From positions 620,001-684,000 of the forward strand of contig CAVVFA010000001.1 in assembly GCA_963747345.1 (NCBI GenBank): 64,000 bases of DNA, given 5' to 3'. The notes below the pieces were generated by a model. It searched no databases and had not been told where the DNA came from. It saw nothing but the letters and a program-made list of their open reading frames with translations. The DNA comes from GCA-2746795 sp963747345 (lineage in GTDB: Bacteria; Chloroflexota; Anaerolineae; Promineifilales; Promineifilaceae). The position numbers and the translations under genes are program-made. Of the stretch, positions 8,546 through 17,596 are shown piece after piece (position 1 is the stretch's first letter; each line of letters opens with the position of its first letter).

Positions 8546-10094
8546 TTTTTTGTCGTGATCGAGCTTTTCTGTCCGCAGTTCTTTTTTGATTTCGTTTGAC
8601 CAATTGCTTCGCCGCTTTCAGTTCAGACAAGGTGCTGACCATGGGGAACATCATCCTGACCTGATATCCGTGACCGGCGCGTAAAATGGCGCGAATCTGT
8701 GGTTTGAATACCTCTAGATGGTCCAGACAGAAGCGAATGCCGCGCCAGCCCAGGAAGGGATTGTCTTCGTGTCCCTGATTGAGATAGGGCAGGGGCTTGT
8801 CGCCGCCTACGTCGAGCGTGCGAATGATGAGTGGGTTGTCGCCTAGCGCTTCAGCGGCTTGGCGATAGGCTTGGTACTGTTCTTCTTCGGTGGGGGCGGT
8901 GTCCCGTTCCATGAACAGGAACTCGGTGCGGAATAGGCCAACGCCTTCTGCACCGAAATCTAAAGCGGTGGGGATGTCATTGGGACTGCCGATATTGGCG
9001 ACGACTTCGATATGTTTTTTGTCGGTGGTAACGGCCGTTTTCTTTGCCGCTGCCTTTGCTTTTTTCTGATCCGTTAACCAATCGATCCGCTTTTGCGCGA
9101 GTTCTTCTAACTCTGTGTGGGTGGGATCCACCCAGATACGTCCTACGCCACCATCCAGCCCGATATTTTGCCCATCTTTCAGGGTTGCCAACTGCCCACC
9201 CATACCCACAATCGCCGGAATGCCCAACGCACGGGCTAAAATGGCCGAATGGGAAGTCGCGCCGCCCACTTCCACACAAATGCCCAAAACTGTTTTCGGG
9301 TTGAGCTTGGCGGTGTCAGAAGGCGTCAAATCGGCGGCGATGAGAATGGAGGGTGTCTTCAAATCCAAAGACGGCCGTTCTACCTTCATCAAATGGCTCA
9401 AAACCCGCTGTCCCACATCGAGAATGTCGGCGGCACGGGCTTGCATGTAGGCATCATCCATCTGACGGTATTGCGCGGCGGTGGCGTTGATCGCTTGATT
9501 CCAGGCGGCTTCGGCGTTGATGCTCTCTTCGTAAATGCCCTGTTTGGCCGCTTCGAGCAAATCTGGGTCGGCCAGGAATAGTTGGTGGGCTTCAAAAATA
9601 GCCGCTTCGTCAGCCCCAATCTGGATGACTGCCTGGGCGTGTTGGATTTTGATTTCAGCGCGAGATTCGGAAACGGCCGTTTCCAATTTCTCCCACTGCT
9701 TTTTCTTATCTTTAATCTTGCGTGTGACCACGTTGGGCAAACGGGGACGATACTGGCACACTGGCCCAATTGCAATACCGGGCGAAGCCGGTATGCCAGA
9801 CCATTTGCCTGGGGCGGGAACGGCCGTTTCAACCTCAGCTGCTCCCGCGTCTACATCCCCAAAATTATCATCAGCCAACGCCTGAATCGCCGCCAACGCC
9901 TCCGCCGCATCCACACCCAGCGCCGTAATGACGATAGTGTTGCTCTGGCGCACACCCAGCGTCGCCACTTGATTGATGCTCTTGGCGTTGGCCGTCTTGT
10001 CGCCTAAACGCAACCGCACCTCCGACTCAAACTGACTGGCTGTGCTCACAAACCGAGCCGCTGGCCGGGCATGAAGACCCAGCTTGTTTGGCAC
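8523..10094 (-). CDS. dhaM: DhaM segment 2: HPr domain and N-terminal/central enzyme I
   Basis: 523 aa of open frame. The HPr domain comes first (GLHARPAARF with the phospho-His, then KSINQVATLGV), followed after a linker by enzyme I: GIPASPGIAIGP, the phospho-His swivel motif GGATSHSAILARALGIPAIVG, and the start of the PEP barrel (EGVGLFRTEFLFMERD, GGDKPLPY, MFPMVSTLSELKAAKQL). The listed GTG start at 10094 is probably not real: the frame reads back as TIELSGGETIEIVVPNKLGL and joins the EIIA segment upstream if one A is removed from a run at forward 10133-10136. E. coli DhaM has only a truncated enzyme I; here enzyme I is complete. Confidence 0.85.
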   Translation of the reverse strand: MPNKLGLHARPAARFVSTASQFESEVRLRLGDKTANAKSINQVATLGVRQSNTIVITALGVDAAEALAAIQALADDNFGDVDAGAAEVETAVPAPGKWSGIPASPGIAIGPVCQYRPRLPNVVTRKIKDKKKQWEKLETAVSESRAEIKIQHAQAVIQIGADEAAIFEAHQLFLADPDLLEAAKQGIYEESINAEAAWNQAINATAAQYRQMDDAYMQARAADILDVGQRVLSHLMKVERPSLDLKTPSILIAADLTPSDTAKLNPKTVLGICVEVGGATSHSAILARALGIPAIVGMGGQLATLKDGQNIGLDGGVGRIWVDPTHTELEELAQKRIDWLTDQKKAKAAAKKTAVTTDKKHIEVVANIGSPNDIPTALDFGAEGVGLFRTEFLFMERDTAPTEEEQYQAYRQAAEALGDNPLIIRTLDVGGDKPLPYLNQGHEDNPFLGWRGIRFCLDHLEVFKPQIRAILRAGHGYQVRMMFPMVSTLSELKAAKQLVKRNQKRTADRKARSRQKNAGRDHD

Positions 10095-10110
10095 GACAAT
10101 TTCTATTGTT

Positions 10111-10578
10111 TCACCACCTGATAGCTCTATAGTTTTCTGGCGTTTTTACGACTTCCATTTCTGGGGCAATTTGCTGAATTTTGGCAACCAGCGCTTCTCG
10201 TGCTTCTGCCATGACTTGTTCGACCGAACTGCCGATAGACGCTTGCACAGCGGCGGCCATCGCCCCTTCCACCAACGGAGCTGGGCAAAGATAGACATTT
10301 TCTTGCTGTTCTGGCGGGAGAAACTCAACGGCCGTTTCCGCACTCATCAAAGCACTGCCCAAATCCATCAGCACCACCACCCCGTCCTCTGAATAGACAG
10401 ATTCAATGGCCGCCAGCACCTTCATGGGATCGGTGCCAATGGGGCTTTCTGGATCATCAATGCCACCGGCGATGGCGATTTGGACTTTGCCTTGCACCAT
10501 TTGCTGGGCCAACTCCTGCACGCCTGCGGCCAAGGCGGCGCTGTGTGAAACAATCACTATACTGACCATCAATGTCAT
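10111..10578 (-). CDS. dhaM: DhaM segment 1: dihydroxyacetone kinase phosphotransfer subunit, EIIA (mannose-type) domain
   Basis: 155 aa. Starts MVSIVIVSHSAALAAGV (ATG at 10569; an in-frame ATG three codons earlier at 10578), with the phospho-His in VSHS, then GGIDDPESPIGTD and VLMDLGSALMSAE, all typical of DhaM EIIA. It takes phosphate from HPr and passes it to ADP bound on DhaL. With both downstream single-base breaks repaired the gene spans 8108-10578 and codes for about 822 aa: EIIA (1-135), HPr (about 160-245), full enzyme I (about 260-822). The gap to the methyltransferase gene upstream is 10 nt, so it is the promoter-distal end of the glycerol operon. One AACGGCCGTT lies within it (10328). 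Confidence 0.9.
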   Translation of the reverse strand: MTLMVSIVIVSHSAALAAGVQELAQQMVQGKVQIAIAGGIDDPESPIGTDPMKVLAAIESVYSEDGVVVLMDLGSALMSAETAVEFLPPEQQENVYLCPAPLVEGAMAAAVQASIGSSVEQVMAEAREALVAKIQQIAPEMEVVKTPENYRAIRW

Positions 10579-10588
10579 TCCCTGTTGC

Positions 10589-11158
10589 TTAAAATTCGTT
10601 ATAACGGCAGTTCGGGCAAAAAGCTACCTCAGTAACGGCCGTTTCCATTTCCCATGTCAATCTTTCTGCTGGCCCTGCCTTGAAACCCGTATGCCCACAC
10701 CAACAAGCAAACCAACCCATTGGCATCATTGTGTACATCATACGTGGTGACTGCAAATCAATCACTTCCACCCCCATACCCCAGCGTGCATTCGTTAGTA
10801 AACGTTGGCAGCCAGCAGCTCGTAATTTTTTAAGATAAAGCCCAAAATGCGTGCAATGGCGCATCAGCAATACCGCCACCGTTACCCCATTCGGTACCGC
10901 TTCATAAACGGCATCCGTGCGGTAAACAGCCAGATTATCCGGCAAATCCACACAGTTTTCCGCCAGCAGATCCGCCTGAATCTCCCAGGCATAAACTTGT
11001 CGCGCTTTCGCCGCCATGCGCCGTGCCAGTCGCAAATCACCCGCCCCAATATCCAAAACCACATCATCAGGCTGGATGGCTTGCAGCACAACCTCATACG
11101 TCGGCTCATCATAAGGCGACCATAGCTGCTCCCATGCGTAGGCTGTTTCCAGAATCAT
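10589..11158 (-). CDS. Class I SAM-dependent methyltransferase
   Basis: 189 aa, ATG at 11158. Motif I is VVLDIGAGDLRLARRM, followed by an acidic residue ending the second strand (YAWEIQADLLAE). The C-terminus carries a CX2C pair (FCPNCR) and an earlier CWCGHTG, possibly a small zinc site. It sits between a two-TM protein (gap 7 nt) and dhaM (gap 10 nt) in the glycerol operon. No substrate can be named, and a role in glycerol metabolism rests on position only. Confidence 0.75.
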   Translation of the reverse strand: MILETAYAWEQLWSPYDEPTYEVVLQAIQPDDVVLDIGAGDLRLARRMAAKARQVYAWEIQADLLAENCVDLPDNLAVYRTDAVYEAVPNGVTVAVLLMRHCTHFGLYLKKLRAAGCQRLLTNARWGMGVEVIDLQSPRMMYTMMPMGWFACWCGHTGFKAGPAERLTWEMETAVTEVAFCPNCRYNEF

Positions 11159-11165
11159 GCCGTTT

Positions 11166-11438
11166 TTATCGTCTTACTAATTTGGTAAAGCCTAAACTCA
11201 ACAAAAAAATGACCCATAAAGCTGCCGCCGAAATAAGCCCCCACATAAGAGCGCGGCCAAAGCCCTCCGTGGGATAAAGCTGCCACGTCAGAAACGCCGC
11301 AAATCCCAAACTTAGCAGCAGCATCATCGTGATACCAGAACGCTGGTTCAGCCACGGTTTATTCAACGCGGCCTCAATTTCAGCATCCTGTTGGGCGCTC
11401 CGTGCTTGTTTTTTCTTCCGTTTAGATTTGTTCGCCAT
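11166..11438 (-). CDS. Small two-TM membrane protein, unknown function
   Basis: 90 aa. A strongly basic, charged N-terminus (MANKSKRKKKQAR) is followed by two hydrophobic segments, roughly residues 36-54 and 63-82, with a short polar turn and a basic C-terminal end (TKLVRR). I do not recognise a family. It lies 43 nt after glpC and 7 nt before the methyltransferase, so it is probably co-transcribed with the glp genes. The lysine/arginine-rich N-terminus should stay in the cytoplasm. Confidence 0.65.
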   Translation of the reverse strand: MANKSKRKKKQARSAQQDAEIEAALNKPWLNQRSGITMMLLLSLGFAAFLTWQLYPTEGFGRALMWGLISAAALWVIFLLSLGFTKLVRR

Positions 11439-11481
11439 AGACCGTTCCGTTTATCAAAAATTATTTGTCTGTCAGACCCTA

Positions 11482-12751
11482 TTATTCACCGGCCAATTTT
11501 CTGTTTTCTAAATCATACAGCCCATACGCTGCCGCCAAAATCTCAATGGGATGGCGAGAAGGTTTGTCAGTGCCATGTTCCAACTGCCAACGGCACGTCT
11601 CCGAATCACACGCCGTCATTGTCGCCTCGTCGCCCTGTTCATGCACAAAATCAAACAATTCCTGCCCTACGTCCATGGCAATCTGGTACTTTTCTTTCTT
11701 GTAGCCATACGTCCCCGCAATACCACAGCAGCGGGCATGGCTTTCACGCGCATCAATGCCTGGAATAAGCGTCAGGATTTCCAGCGCCGGTTTGCCCACC
11801 CGGTGAGCACGATATTGGCATGGCGCATGATAGGGCAGCACCATCTGCATATCAACAAAGTCTGTTTTAAGCTGACCGGCTTCGTGTAGTTCACGCAGCC
11901 ATTCAAAAATATCCCAGGTTGCCATTTTAATGGCGTTCGCGCCATCGCTATCCATGTCCAGCAGTTCCGGCGCTTCTTCCTTCAAGGTTAACGTACAGCT
12001 TGTGCTGGTGCCCACAATCGGCAAGCCAGACTGGGCATAAGTTAGCAGTTTGTCGATGTTGTGCTGGTGATACTGTTCCGCCGCTTTGAATTCGCCATTG
12101 CTCAAGAGGGGCAGACCGCAGCAGTTTTGCGGCGGCACGATCACCTCAAAGCCATTATGCTCAAACACCGCCACGGCCGCTTTGCCGATGAACGGTTCAT
12201 AATACATCGTGGCGCAGCCATGATAATAAACCACTTTTTTGTCGGATTTAAGCCGTTGCGCCGCCGTCTTTTTCATCCAACTGCCGAAGGTGCCGCTGGT
12301 TGACCAATGGGGCAGGGGCGCATCTTTGGCAATGCCCATTACCTTTTCGGCCATGACACGGCTAAACGAGTTATGTAAACCAAAATTCGCCAGGGGCGGT
12401 ACGAATACTACCCAGTTTGCCCAATGTTTCATTACGCCCCAACAGGCGGTTGCGCAGTGGCATACCATGCTCCGCCACAATTTGGGCACGGGCGCGGGCA
12501 TTGAGTTCCGCAATTTTGACGCCGCTGGGACACACTTCGTTGCACACGCGACAGCCAGAGCAATAATCGACGGAATGATCTGGCGTTTGTAATTGTTCGG
12601 TTTCGCGGAAACGCTGCGCCTGCGGGCCGGAGTATTTGGGGCCAGCAAACTTGTCTGTCACGGCTGCGACCGGACAGTAAGTGGTACAGACATTACATTT
12701 GATGCACTCGTCGAGTGAAGGGCCAACTGAGTGCCATGATTTTGTATGCAT
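11482..12751 (-). CDS. glpC: Anaerobic glycerol-3-phosphate dehydrogenase subunit C (frameshifted)
   Basis: Two frames make one protein of about 422 aa. The ATG at 12751 has GGAGG 7 nt upstream. The N-terminal part has two 4Fe-4S motifs (CIKCNVCTTYCPVA and CSGCRVCNEVCPSG). The C-terminal part has two CCG domains (YYHGCATMYYEP...PQNCCGLP and CQYRAHRVG...ARCCGIAGTYGYKKE). GlpC is the membrane-anchoring iron-sulfur subunit that passes electrons from GlpAB to the quinone pool. The break is near 12393-12413, where LGKLGSIRTA continues as LANFGLHNSF if one base is removed (for example from the G4 run, forward 12393-12396). The start and the operon position after glpB are clear; whether the break is real is not. 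Confidence 0.9.
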
Positions 12752-12762
12752 CGTGGTGCCTC

Positions 12763-14041
12763 CTATCGACTCAATGCCAGTCCGGCCGCTATGCCAGTGG
12801 CAACGGCCGTTCCTTCTAAACTTCTTTCTTGAATGGGGTCAGAGTGAGCCAGCAGCGTTGCCAGCCGCCCACAAATTGCTATAAACAAGGTTGCCCGCGC
12901 TGTCTACTGGCTGGAAATGCTCGTTCACAGCCACGCCCCCGCGAAACACAGGATGCCCTGTCTGGCTTAAAAAGCCCGCTTCAAACCAGTCAGACCGGTT
13001 TTGGGGTGTTGTCAGCGGCAGATCGAAAATGGTTTCCCATAAACGGCCGTTTATATCACTGTTAAATCCGCCGCCCAAAATACCCCCCGTCGCCAACAAA
13101 AACTTGGGCGCTTTCTGCTGCCAGGGACGCGCACTGGTTTCACTTTCCACCCATAAAACTTGCCCTGGAGAACCATTTGCGGCTGTTGTTTCAGAAGCAA
13201 TTATTTCAACACCCGCTTCAATGCGCACCCCCATGCCGCGCAAATGTTCGCGCAGTGCCGTAAACAAGCGCACACCCGGTACATTCGGCGGCAAAGTGGG
13301 AATCTCGAAAACGGGAACGGCCGTTTTCTCTTCCAACTCCGCCAACAGCGTCAGGTGATGATCCATGCCCAAAATGGCAGGTAGACCAATGCGTTCGCCC
13401 GGCCGCACGATTTTCTGAAGCGCATCAGCCAATTGGTGGCGTTTCTCTTTCTCGTCCAATCCATGCGCCAACTGCACCGTATTCCGGTCACGTTGATTCG
13501 TAATGAGTGACAACTCCAAAAAAGCCGCTCGTGCCGGATACCCCAACTTGGTCAGATTTTCAGCAATCAGTTCCGGGAAAAAGTCACGCATCCCCTTGAA
13601 ACCAACAATGAGCATTGGCTCCGTGCGGCTCAAGTCGCCAGCCAACTGGGCTTGTGGCGCTAAATAGGTAGGCCGAGCCGCGCCAGCCGGAGAGGGCAAT
13701 AACAAATTTTCGCCCGGATTGGTGGCGCCGCCGTACATCACGCCGATTTCTTTGCTCAAGGCGACAAACGTTGCCAGCGCCTGAGAGATTTTTTCTTCGC
13801 CTATGAGCGCGTACGGGTGAGTGGGTTGTGTTTTGGGAAACGATTGGATGGCTTGAAACGGCCGTTTTACCGCCCCCTCATACGCCTCTGGCAAATAACC
13901 CAGCACATCAATCGTGCCTGCACTCCAGTGGATAGAACCCAGTCCTTTTGCCACCACACGTACACTCAAACCGGCCTTCGCCGCCGTGTATGCCGCCATC
14001 AAGCCGCTTAGGCCAGCTCCCATGACAATTAAATCAACCAT
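12763..14041 (-). CDS. glpB: Anaerobic glycerol-3-phosphate dehydrogenase subunit B (frameshifted near C-terminus)
   Basis: Starts MVDLIVMGAGLSGLMAAYTA at the ATG at 14041, with AGGAGG 6 nt upstream; the ATG overlaps the glpA stop by 8 nt. FAD/FMN-binding Rossmann motif GAGLSGL is at residues 8-14. The frame stops early at 12839 (NLWAAGNAAGSL), but the next frame carries the missing family C-terminus: HSDPIQERSLEGTAVATGIA, ending at 12763. One extra base near 12844-12850 explains it. Strong support for the repaired reading is that its TAG stop overlaps the ribosome site of glpC (TAGGAGG). Full length is then about 425 aa, normal for GlpB. GlpB couples the GlpA flavin to GlpC. Three AACGGCCGTT copies lie inside. 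Confidence 0.9.
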
Positions 14042-15836
14042 GGCCGACCTCCTCATCTTCTGCGGGTGGGGTCATATCAAAGTTGTAAAAATCAGTTACC
14101 GGACTAGAAAGTTCCTTATCTGGCAGATGATCCACATTCATCAAGCTCATGTAAATCAGCTCATCCAACCGCTCCTGCTTCAGTTGCCGCCCCCACAAAA
14201 TGGGCATCACCCCTTTCCAACGCTCCTGTAAAAAGTCCCGCAGCAGCAAATTCGGATTAAACGCATCCACAGATTTTTCTCCTGCTTCTCTCTGCGTCTC
14301 TGCGTCTCCGCGTGAGGATTTCCCATTGGCAGCATCACTAATGAGGTTATGGGCAGGCGATTGCAAATAAGCCACATCCCAAGCCGCCGTACTGCCAGCC
14401 TCATCACTCATATCTGCCTGCCACGTACCCGCCTTATCCATCTCATGCAAAATAGCGGTGGCGCGATAGGTGCAAAAGCCACCCTGGCACGGCCCTTTGC
14501 CCAAACGCACATCGCGCCGTAAATCATCCAACGTCAGCAGCGGATTGCGCTTGGCGGCGTTTTCAATCATCGTGCGCGTCACCAGTTCGCATTCGCACAC
14601 AATGTCGCCTTGCAGCTTCTTCTCTTCAATATCATGCAGCCGGTGTCCGAGCCAATAATGGCCTTGCTCTACGCCTGGAACTTGTGTGGTGGCTGTCGTG
14701 CATGCCCGTTCTGTGCCAAGATGTTGGCAAATATTATCGACAGCCGCTTCAGCCATCAGGCGGAATGTTGTCCATTTACCGCCCGTAATCGTCAGGAATC
14801 CCGCGACCCCTTCCCGTTCTTTGTGATCCAGCAGCGCCAACTTGCGCGTCACATCCCGCCCTTTGCCGCTGACGTAGTTGTCTTGGAATAACGGCCGTAC
14901 CCCCGCCCAGGCTCGCAGCACACGCGCTTGCGCAAATCCGGGAACCATCTTGTCCCCTTCTTCCATCATCAAACGCACTTCCCACGGCTCAATGCGTAGT
15001 GGTTCCGGCTCCGGCACATTAATAGAAGTTGTGCCAATGATGCAAACCGTGTGACTCGGCACAATAATGTCGCCGTCAGATGGCGATTTACAGCGATTGA
15101 TGACCGTATTCACCAGGCGATGGTTCATAGCGACCATCGTGCCCTTGCTGGGCATAATCACCACTTCAATGCCAGCCATTGCCGCCACTTTGCCTGTCCA
15201 GGCTCCGGCCGCATTCACCACCATATCGGCATGAATTTCAGTATCTTCACCCGTGACTACATTGCGCACATGCGCCCCAGTCACTTTACGTTCGCCTTCA
15301 TCCCCAGCCACCATCAAGTCTACAACTTCATGATAGGTGAGAATTTGAGCGCCCGCATTGCGTGCCGCTTGAGATGTGGCGTGGGCGGTTAAAAAGCCAT
15401 CGGCCGAGCCATCAGGCACTTCAAAAACGCGGCTGATGCGCGGATTGAGCAAAGGCTCACGCCGCAACGCTTCTGCCACGGAAATTTCTGCACAAGGAAT
15501 GCCGACTGCCTCGCAGCCAGCCTTAAATTTGTCAGGATACTCTCCCTCGTCTTCTGGTAAAACAACAAAAAAGCCACTGGTATTTTCAATACAGTGGGTG
15601 TGGGTGTGACGCAAAATTTGGTTTTCAGCAATGCACTCTGCTGCCCCATGCGGATCTTTAACGGCATAACGGCCGCCGCTGTGCAGCAAGCCATGGAAGC
15701 GTCCCGAAGTGCCATGCGTCAGGTCGCGCCGTTCCACCAGGATCACTTTGAAGCCGCGCAAAGCCGCATCCCAAGCCACACCAGTACCTGTTGCGCCCCC
15801 ACCAATGACGAGAACTTCAGTTTCTAATTTATGCAT
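14034..15836 (-). CDS. glpA: Anaerobic glycerol-3-phosphate dehydrogenase subunit A
   Basis: 600 aa from the ATG at 15836 (MHKLETEVLVIGGGATGTG); an in-frame ATG at 15851 and a longer frame to 15926 are less likely. It oxidises sn-glycerol 3-phosphate to dihydroxyacetone phosphate. Seen: N-terminal FAD motif GGGATGTGVAWDAALRG, DAO fold, catalytic-site region GRFHGLLHSGGRYA, GGKWTTFRLMAE, and a C-terminal BFD-like [2Fe-2S] region with Cys pairs (CECE...KGPCQGGFC). An odd stretch, KSSRGDAETQREAGEKS (forward about 14278-14330), is encoded by a sequence resembling a dispersed intergenic repeat and separates the iron-sulfur region from the conserved tail NPNLLLRDFLQERWKGV. Overlaps glpB by 8 nt. 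Confidence 0.95.
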   Translation of the reverse strand: MHKLETEVLVIGGGATGTGVAWDAALRGFKVILVERRDLTHGTSGRFHGLLHSGGRYAVKDPHGAAECIAENQILRHTHTHCIENTSGFFVVLPEDEGEYPDKFKAGCEAVGIPCAEISVAEALRREPLLNPRISRVFEVPDGSADGFLTAHATSQAARNAGAQILTYHEVVDLMVAGDEGERKVTGAHVRNVVTGEDTEIHADMVVNAAGAWTGKVAAMAGIEVVIMPSKGTMVAMNHRLVNTVINRCKSPSDGDIIVPSHTVCIIGTTSINVPEPEPLRIEPWEVRLMMEEGDKMVPGFAQARVLRAWAGVRPLFQDNYVSGKGRDVTRKLALLDHKEREGVAGFLTITGGKWTTFRLMAEAAVDNICQHLGTERACTTATTQVPGVEQGHYWLGHRLHDIEEKKLQGDIVCECELVTRTMIENAAKRNPLLTLDDLRRDVRLGKGPCQGGFCTYRATAILHEMDKAGTWQADMSDEAGSTAAWDVAYLQSPAHNLISDAANGKSSRGDAETQREAGEKSVDAFNPNLLLRDFLQERWKGVMPILWGRQLKQERLDELIYMSLMNVDHLPDKELSSPVTDFYNFDMTPPAEDEEVGHG

Positions 15837-15883
15837 AAAGGGAGCCCCCATTAGAAATAATAAATGATGAATAATTAATAACG

Positions 15884-15930
15884 AATTGTGGATGAGTGTC
15901 ACACTTTTGCCGCAACACTCATTCACAATT
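15884..15930. repeat. Inverted repeat in glpK-glpA spacer
   Basis: 16-nt arms AATTGTGGATGAGTGT (15884-15899) and ACACTCATTCACAATT (15915-15930) with one mismatch and a 15-nt loop. The surrounding spacer (15850-15956) is made of AT-rich words (AATTAATAA, CACAATTTACACTTAATT). It would form an mRNA hairpin between glpK and glpA. No T-run follows, so termination is unlikely; mRNA processing or a repeat remnant are both possible. Confidence 0.6.
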
Positions 15931-15956
15931 CAAACTTCACAATTTACACTTAATTA

Positions 15957-17465
15957 TTATTCTACCCAATCGAATGTGCGGGTGACTGCTTTCTTCCACA
16001 TGGCGAAGAGACCTGTGCTGGCATTGCTGCCTTTTTCGGGTTCCCAGGTTTTGTCAACGCCCCAGTTATCCCGCATTTCATCAGTGCTCTTCCAGAAACC
16101 AACGGCGTAACCAGCGGCATAAGCAGCACCGAGAGCAGTTGTTTCCGCAACCTTCGGGCGCACAACTGGCACACCAAGCACATCAGCCTGGAATTGCATG
16201 AGCGTATTGTTGTAGACCATGCCACCATCCACTTTGAGGGCGGTTAATGGCACACCAGAATCCTGGTTCATGGCATCCAGCACTTCGCGGGTTTGGTAAG
16301 CTGTTGCTTCCAACGCGGCGCGGGCGATGTGGCCTTTCTTGACATAACGGGTGAGACCGACGATGGCACCACGCGCATCTGAGCGCCAATAGGGTGCAAA
16401 GAGGCCGGAGAAGGCTGGCACAAAGTAGACGCCGCCGTTGTCTTCCACGCTGGTGGCATAATCTTCGATGTGGGGGGAGAAATCGAAGAAGTCGAGATTG
16501 TCGCGCAGCCATTGCACGAGTGAACCGGTGATGGCGATGGAGCCTTCCAGGGCATATACGGCCGGTTCGTCACCAAATTTGTAGCATAGGGTGGTAAGCA
16601 GTCCGCTTTTGGAAGGTACGATCTTGGTGCCGGTGTTGAGGATCATGAAACAGCCGGTGCCGTAGGTGTTTTTGGCTTCGCCAGGGCTGAAGCAGGCTTG
16701 GCCGACGGTGGCGGCTTGCTGATCGCCTAAGTCGCCGGATACTGGAATCTTGCCGCCGAAGGGACCGTCCACTTGCGTATAGCCATAAACCTGTGAAGAT
16801 GGCCGGATTTCGGGCAGCATGGATAAGGGAATGCCCATTTCTGCCGCGATGGTATTGGACCAGTCGAGGGTTTCCAGATTCATGAGCATAGTGCGGCTGG
16901 CATTGGTGACATCGGTGACGTGTACACCACCATTTACGCCACCTGTCAGGTTCCAAATGATCCAGGTGTCCATGTTGCCAAAGATGGCGTCGCCTCTGTC
17001 TGCGGCTTCTTGCAAACCCGCAACATTGTCGAGCATCCATTTTACTTTGGGGCCAGAGAAGTAGGTAGCGAGCGGCAGACCGACTTTATCGCGGAAACGG
17101 TTTTGGCCGACGCCGCCTTCTAATTTTTTGATGAGTTGATCAGTGCGGGTGTCCTGCCAGACGATGGCGTTGTGATAGGGTTTGCCGGTTTTTTTGTCCC
17201 AAACGAGTGTGGTCTCGCGTTGGTTGGTGATACCGACGGCGGCGATGTCGGCGGCGGTGAGGCCGGCGTTTTTGAGAGCGCCTTTGACAACATCTTGGGT
17301 ACGCGCCCAAATTTCCATGGCGTCGTGTTCAACCCAGCCTGGTTTGGGGAAGATTTGCTCATGCTCTAGCTGGTGAATGCCAACGGGTTCGCCAGCGTGG
17401 TTGAAAATCATACAACGGGTACTGGTGGTACCCTGATCAATTGCGGCTACAAATTGTTTTGCCAT
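15957..17465 (-). CDS. glpK: Glycerol kinase
   Basis: 502 aa, the usual length. ATG at 17465 with AAGGAGAT 8 nt upstream. FGGY-family kinase: N-terminal phosphate-binding loop AAIDQGTTSTRCMIF, the ERETTLVWD-type block (TNQRETTLVWDKKTGKPYHN), SGTKVKWML-like segment, and the C-terminal ATP-binding signature region (ALKVDGGMVYNNTLMQFQAD). It makes sn-glycerol 3-phosphate, the GlpABC substrate encoded just downstream. Between dhaL and glpK lies a repeat-rich spacer rather than a terminator, so the genes may share a transcript. Confidence 0.97.
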   Translation of the reverse strand: MAKQFVAAIDQGTTSTRCMIFNHAGEPVGIHQLEHEQIFPKPGWVEHDAMEIWARTQDVVKGALKNAGLTAADIAAVGITNQRETTLVWDKKTGKPYHNAIVWQDTRTDQLIKKLEGGVGQNRFRDKVGLPLATYFSGPKVKWMLDNVAGLQEAADRGDAIFGNMDTWIIWNLTGGVNGGVHVTDVTNASRTMLMNLETLDWSNTIAAEMGIPLSMLPEIRPSSQVYGYTQVDGPFGGKIPVSGDLGDQQAATVGQACFSPGEAKNTYGTGCFMILNTGTKIVPSKSGLLTTLCYKFGDEPAVYALEGSIAITGSLVQWLRDNLDFFDFSPHIEDYATSVEDNGGVYFVPAFSGLFAPYWRSDARGAIVGLTRYVKKGHIARAALEATAYQTREVLDAMNQDSGVPLTALKVDGGMVYNNTLMQFQADVLGVPVVRPKVAETTALGAAYAAGYAVGFWKSTDEMRDNWGVDKTWEPEKGSNASTGLFAMWKKAVTRTFDWVE

Positions 17466-17503
17466 TTTTGTATCTCCTTCAGTTTGAAATAGGGGGAGGA
17501 GCA

Positions 17504-17578
17504 GTGAACAGTTAACAGTGTTCAGTAAACAGTAAGGCTAGCTACTGTAAACTGTTCTCTGAATACTGTTTACTTGTC
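17504..17578. repeat. CAGTGAACAGT-type word repeat, copy 1
   Basis: Spacer built from variants of the word CAGTGAACAGT / ACTGTTCACTG (AACAGTGTTCAGTAAACAGT, then ACTGTAAACTGTTCTCTG), giving a long imperfect hairpin. The same kind of block occurs at about 18247, 36481 and 38308. It lies between dhaL and glpK. Confidence 0.75.
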
Positions 17579-17596
17579 TCCAATCATACTTAATAA

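Noticed and set aside
8523..10136. Programmed frameshifting in dhaM
   Set aside because: The required shift is +1 (or -2) and the runs are only A4 and A6 without a known +1 slippery context; similar breaks in unrelated genes nearby favour error or decay.
14034..15926. Longer glpA start at 15926
   Set aside because: The extra 30 residues lie over the glpK-glpA inverted repeat and are not GlpA-like.
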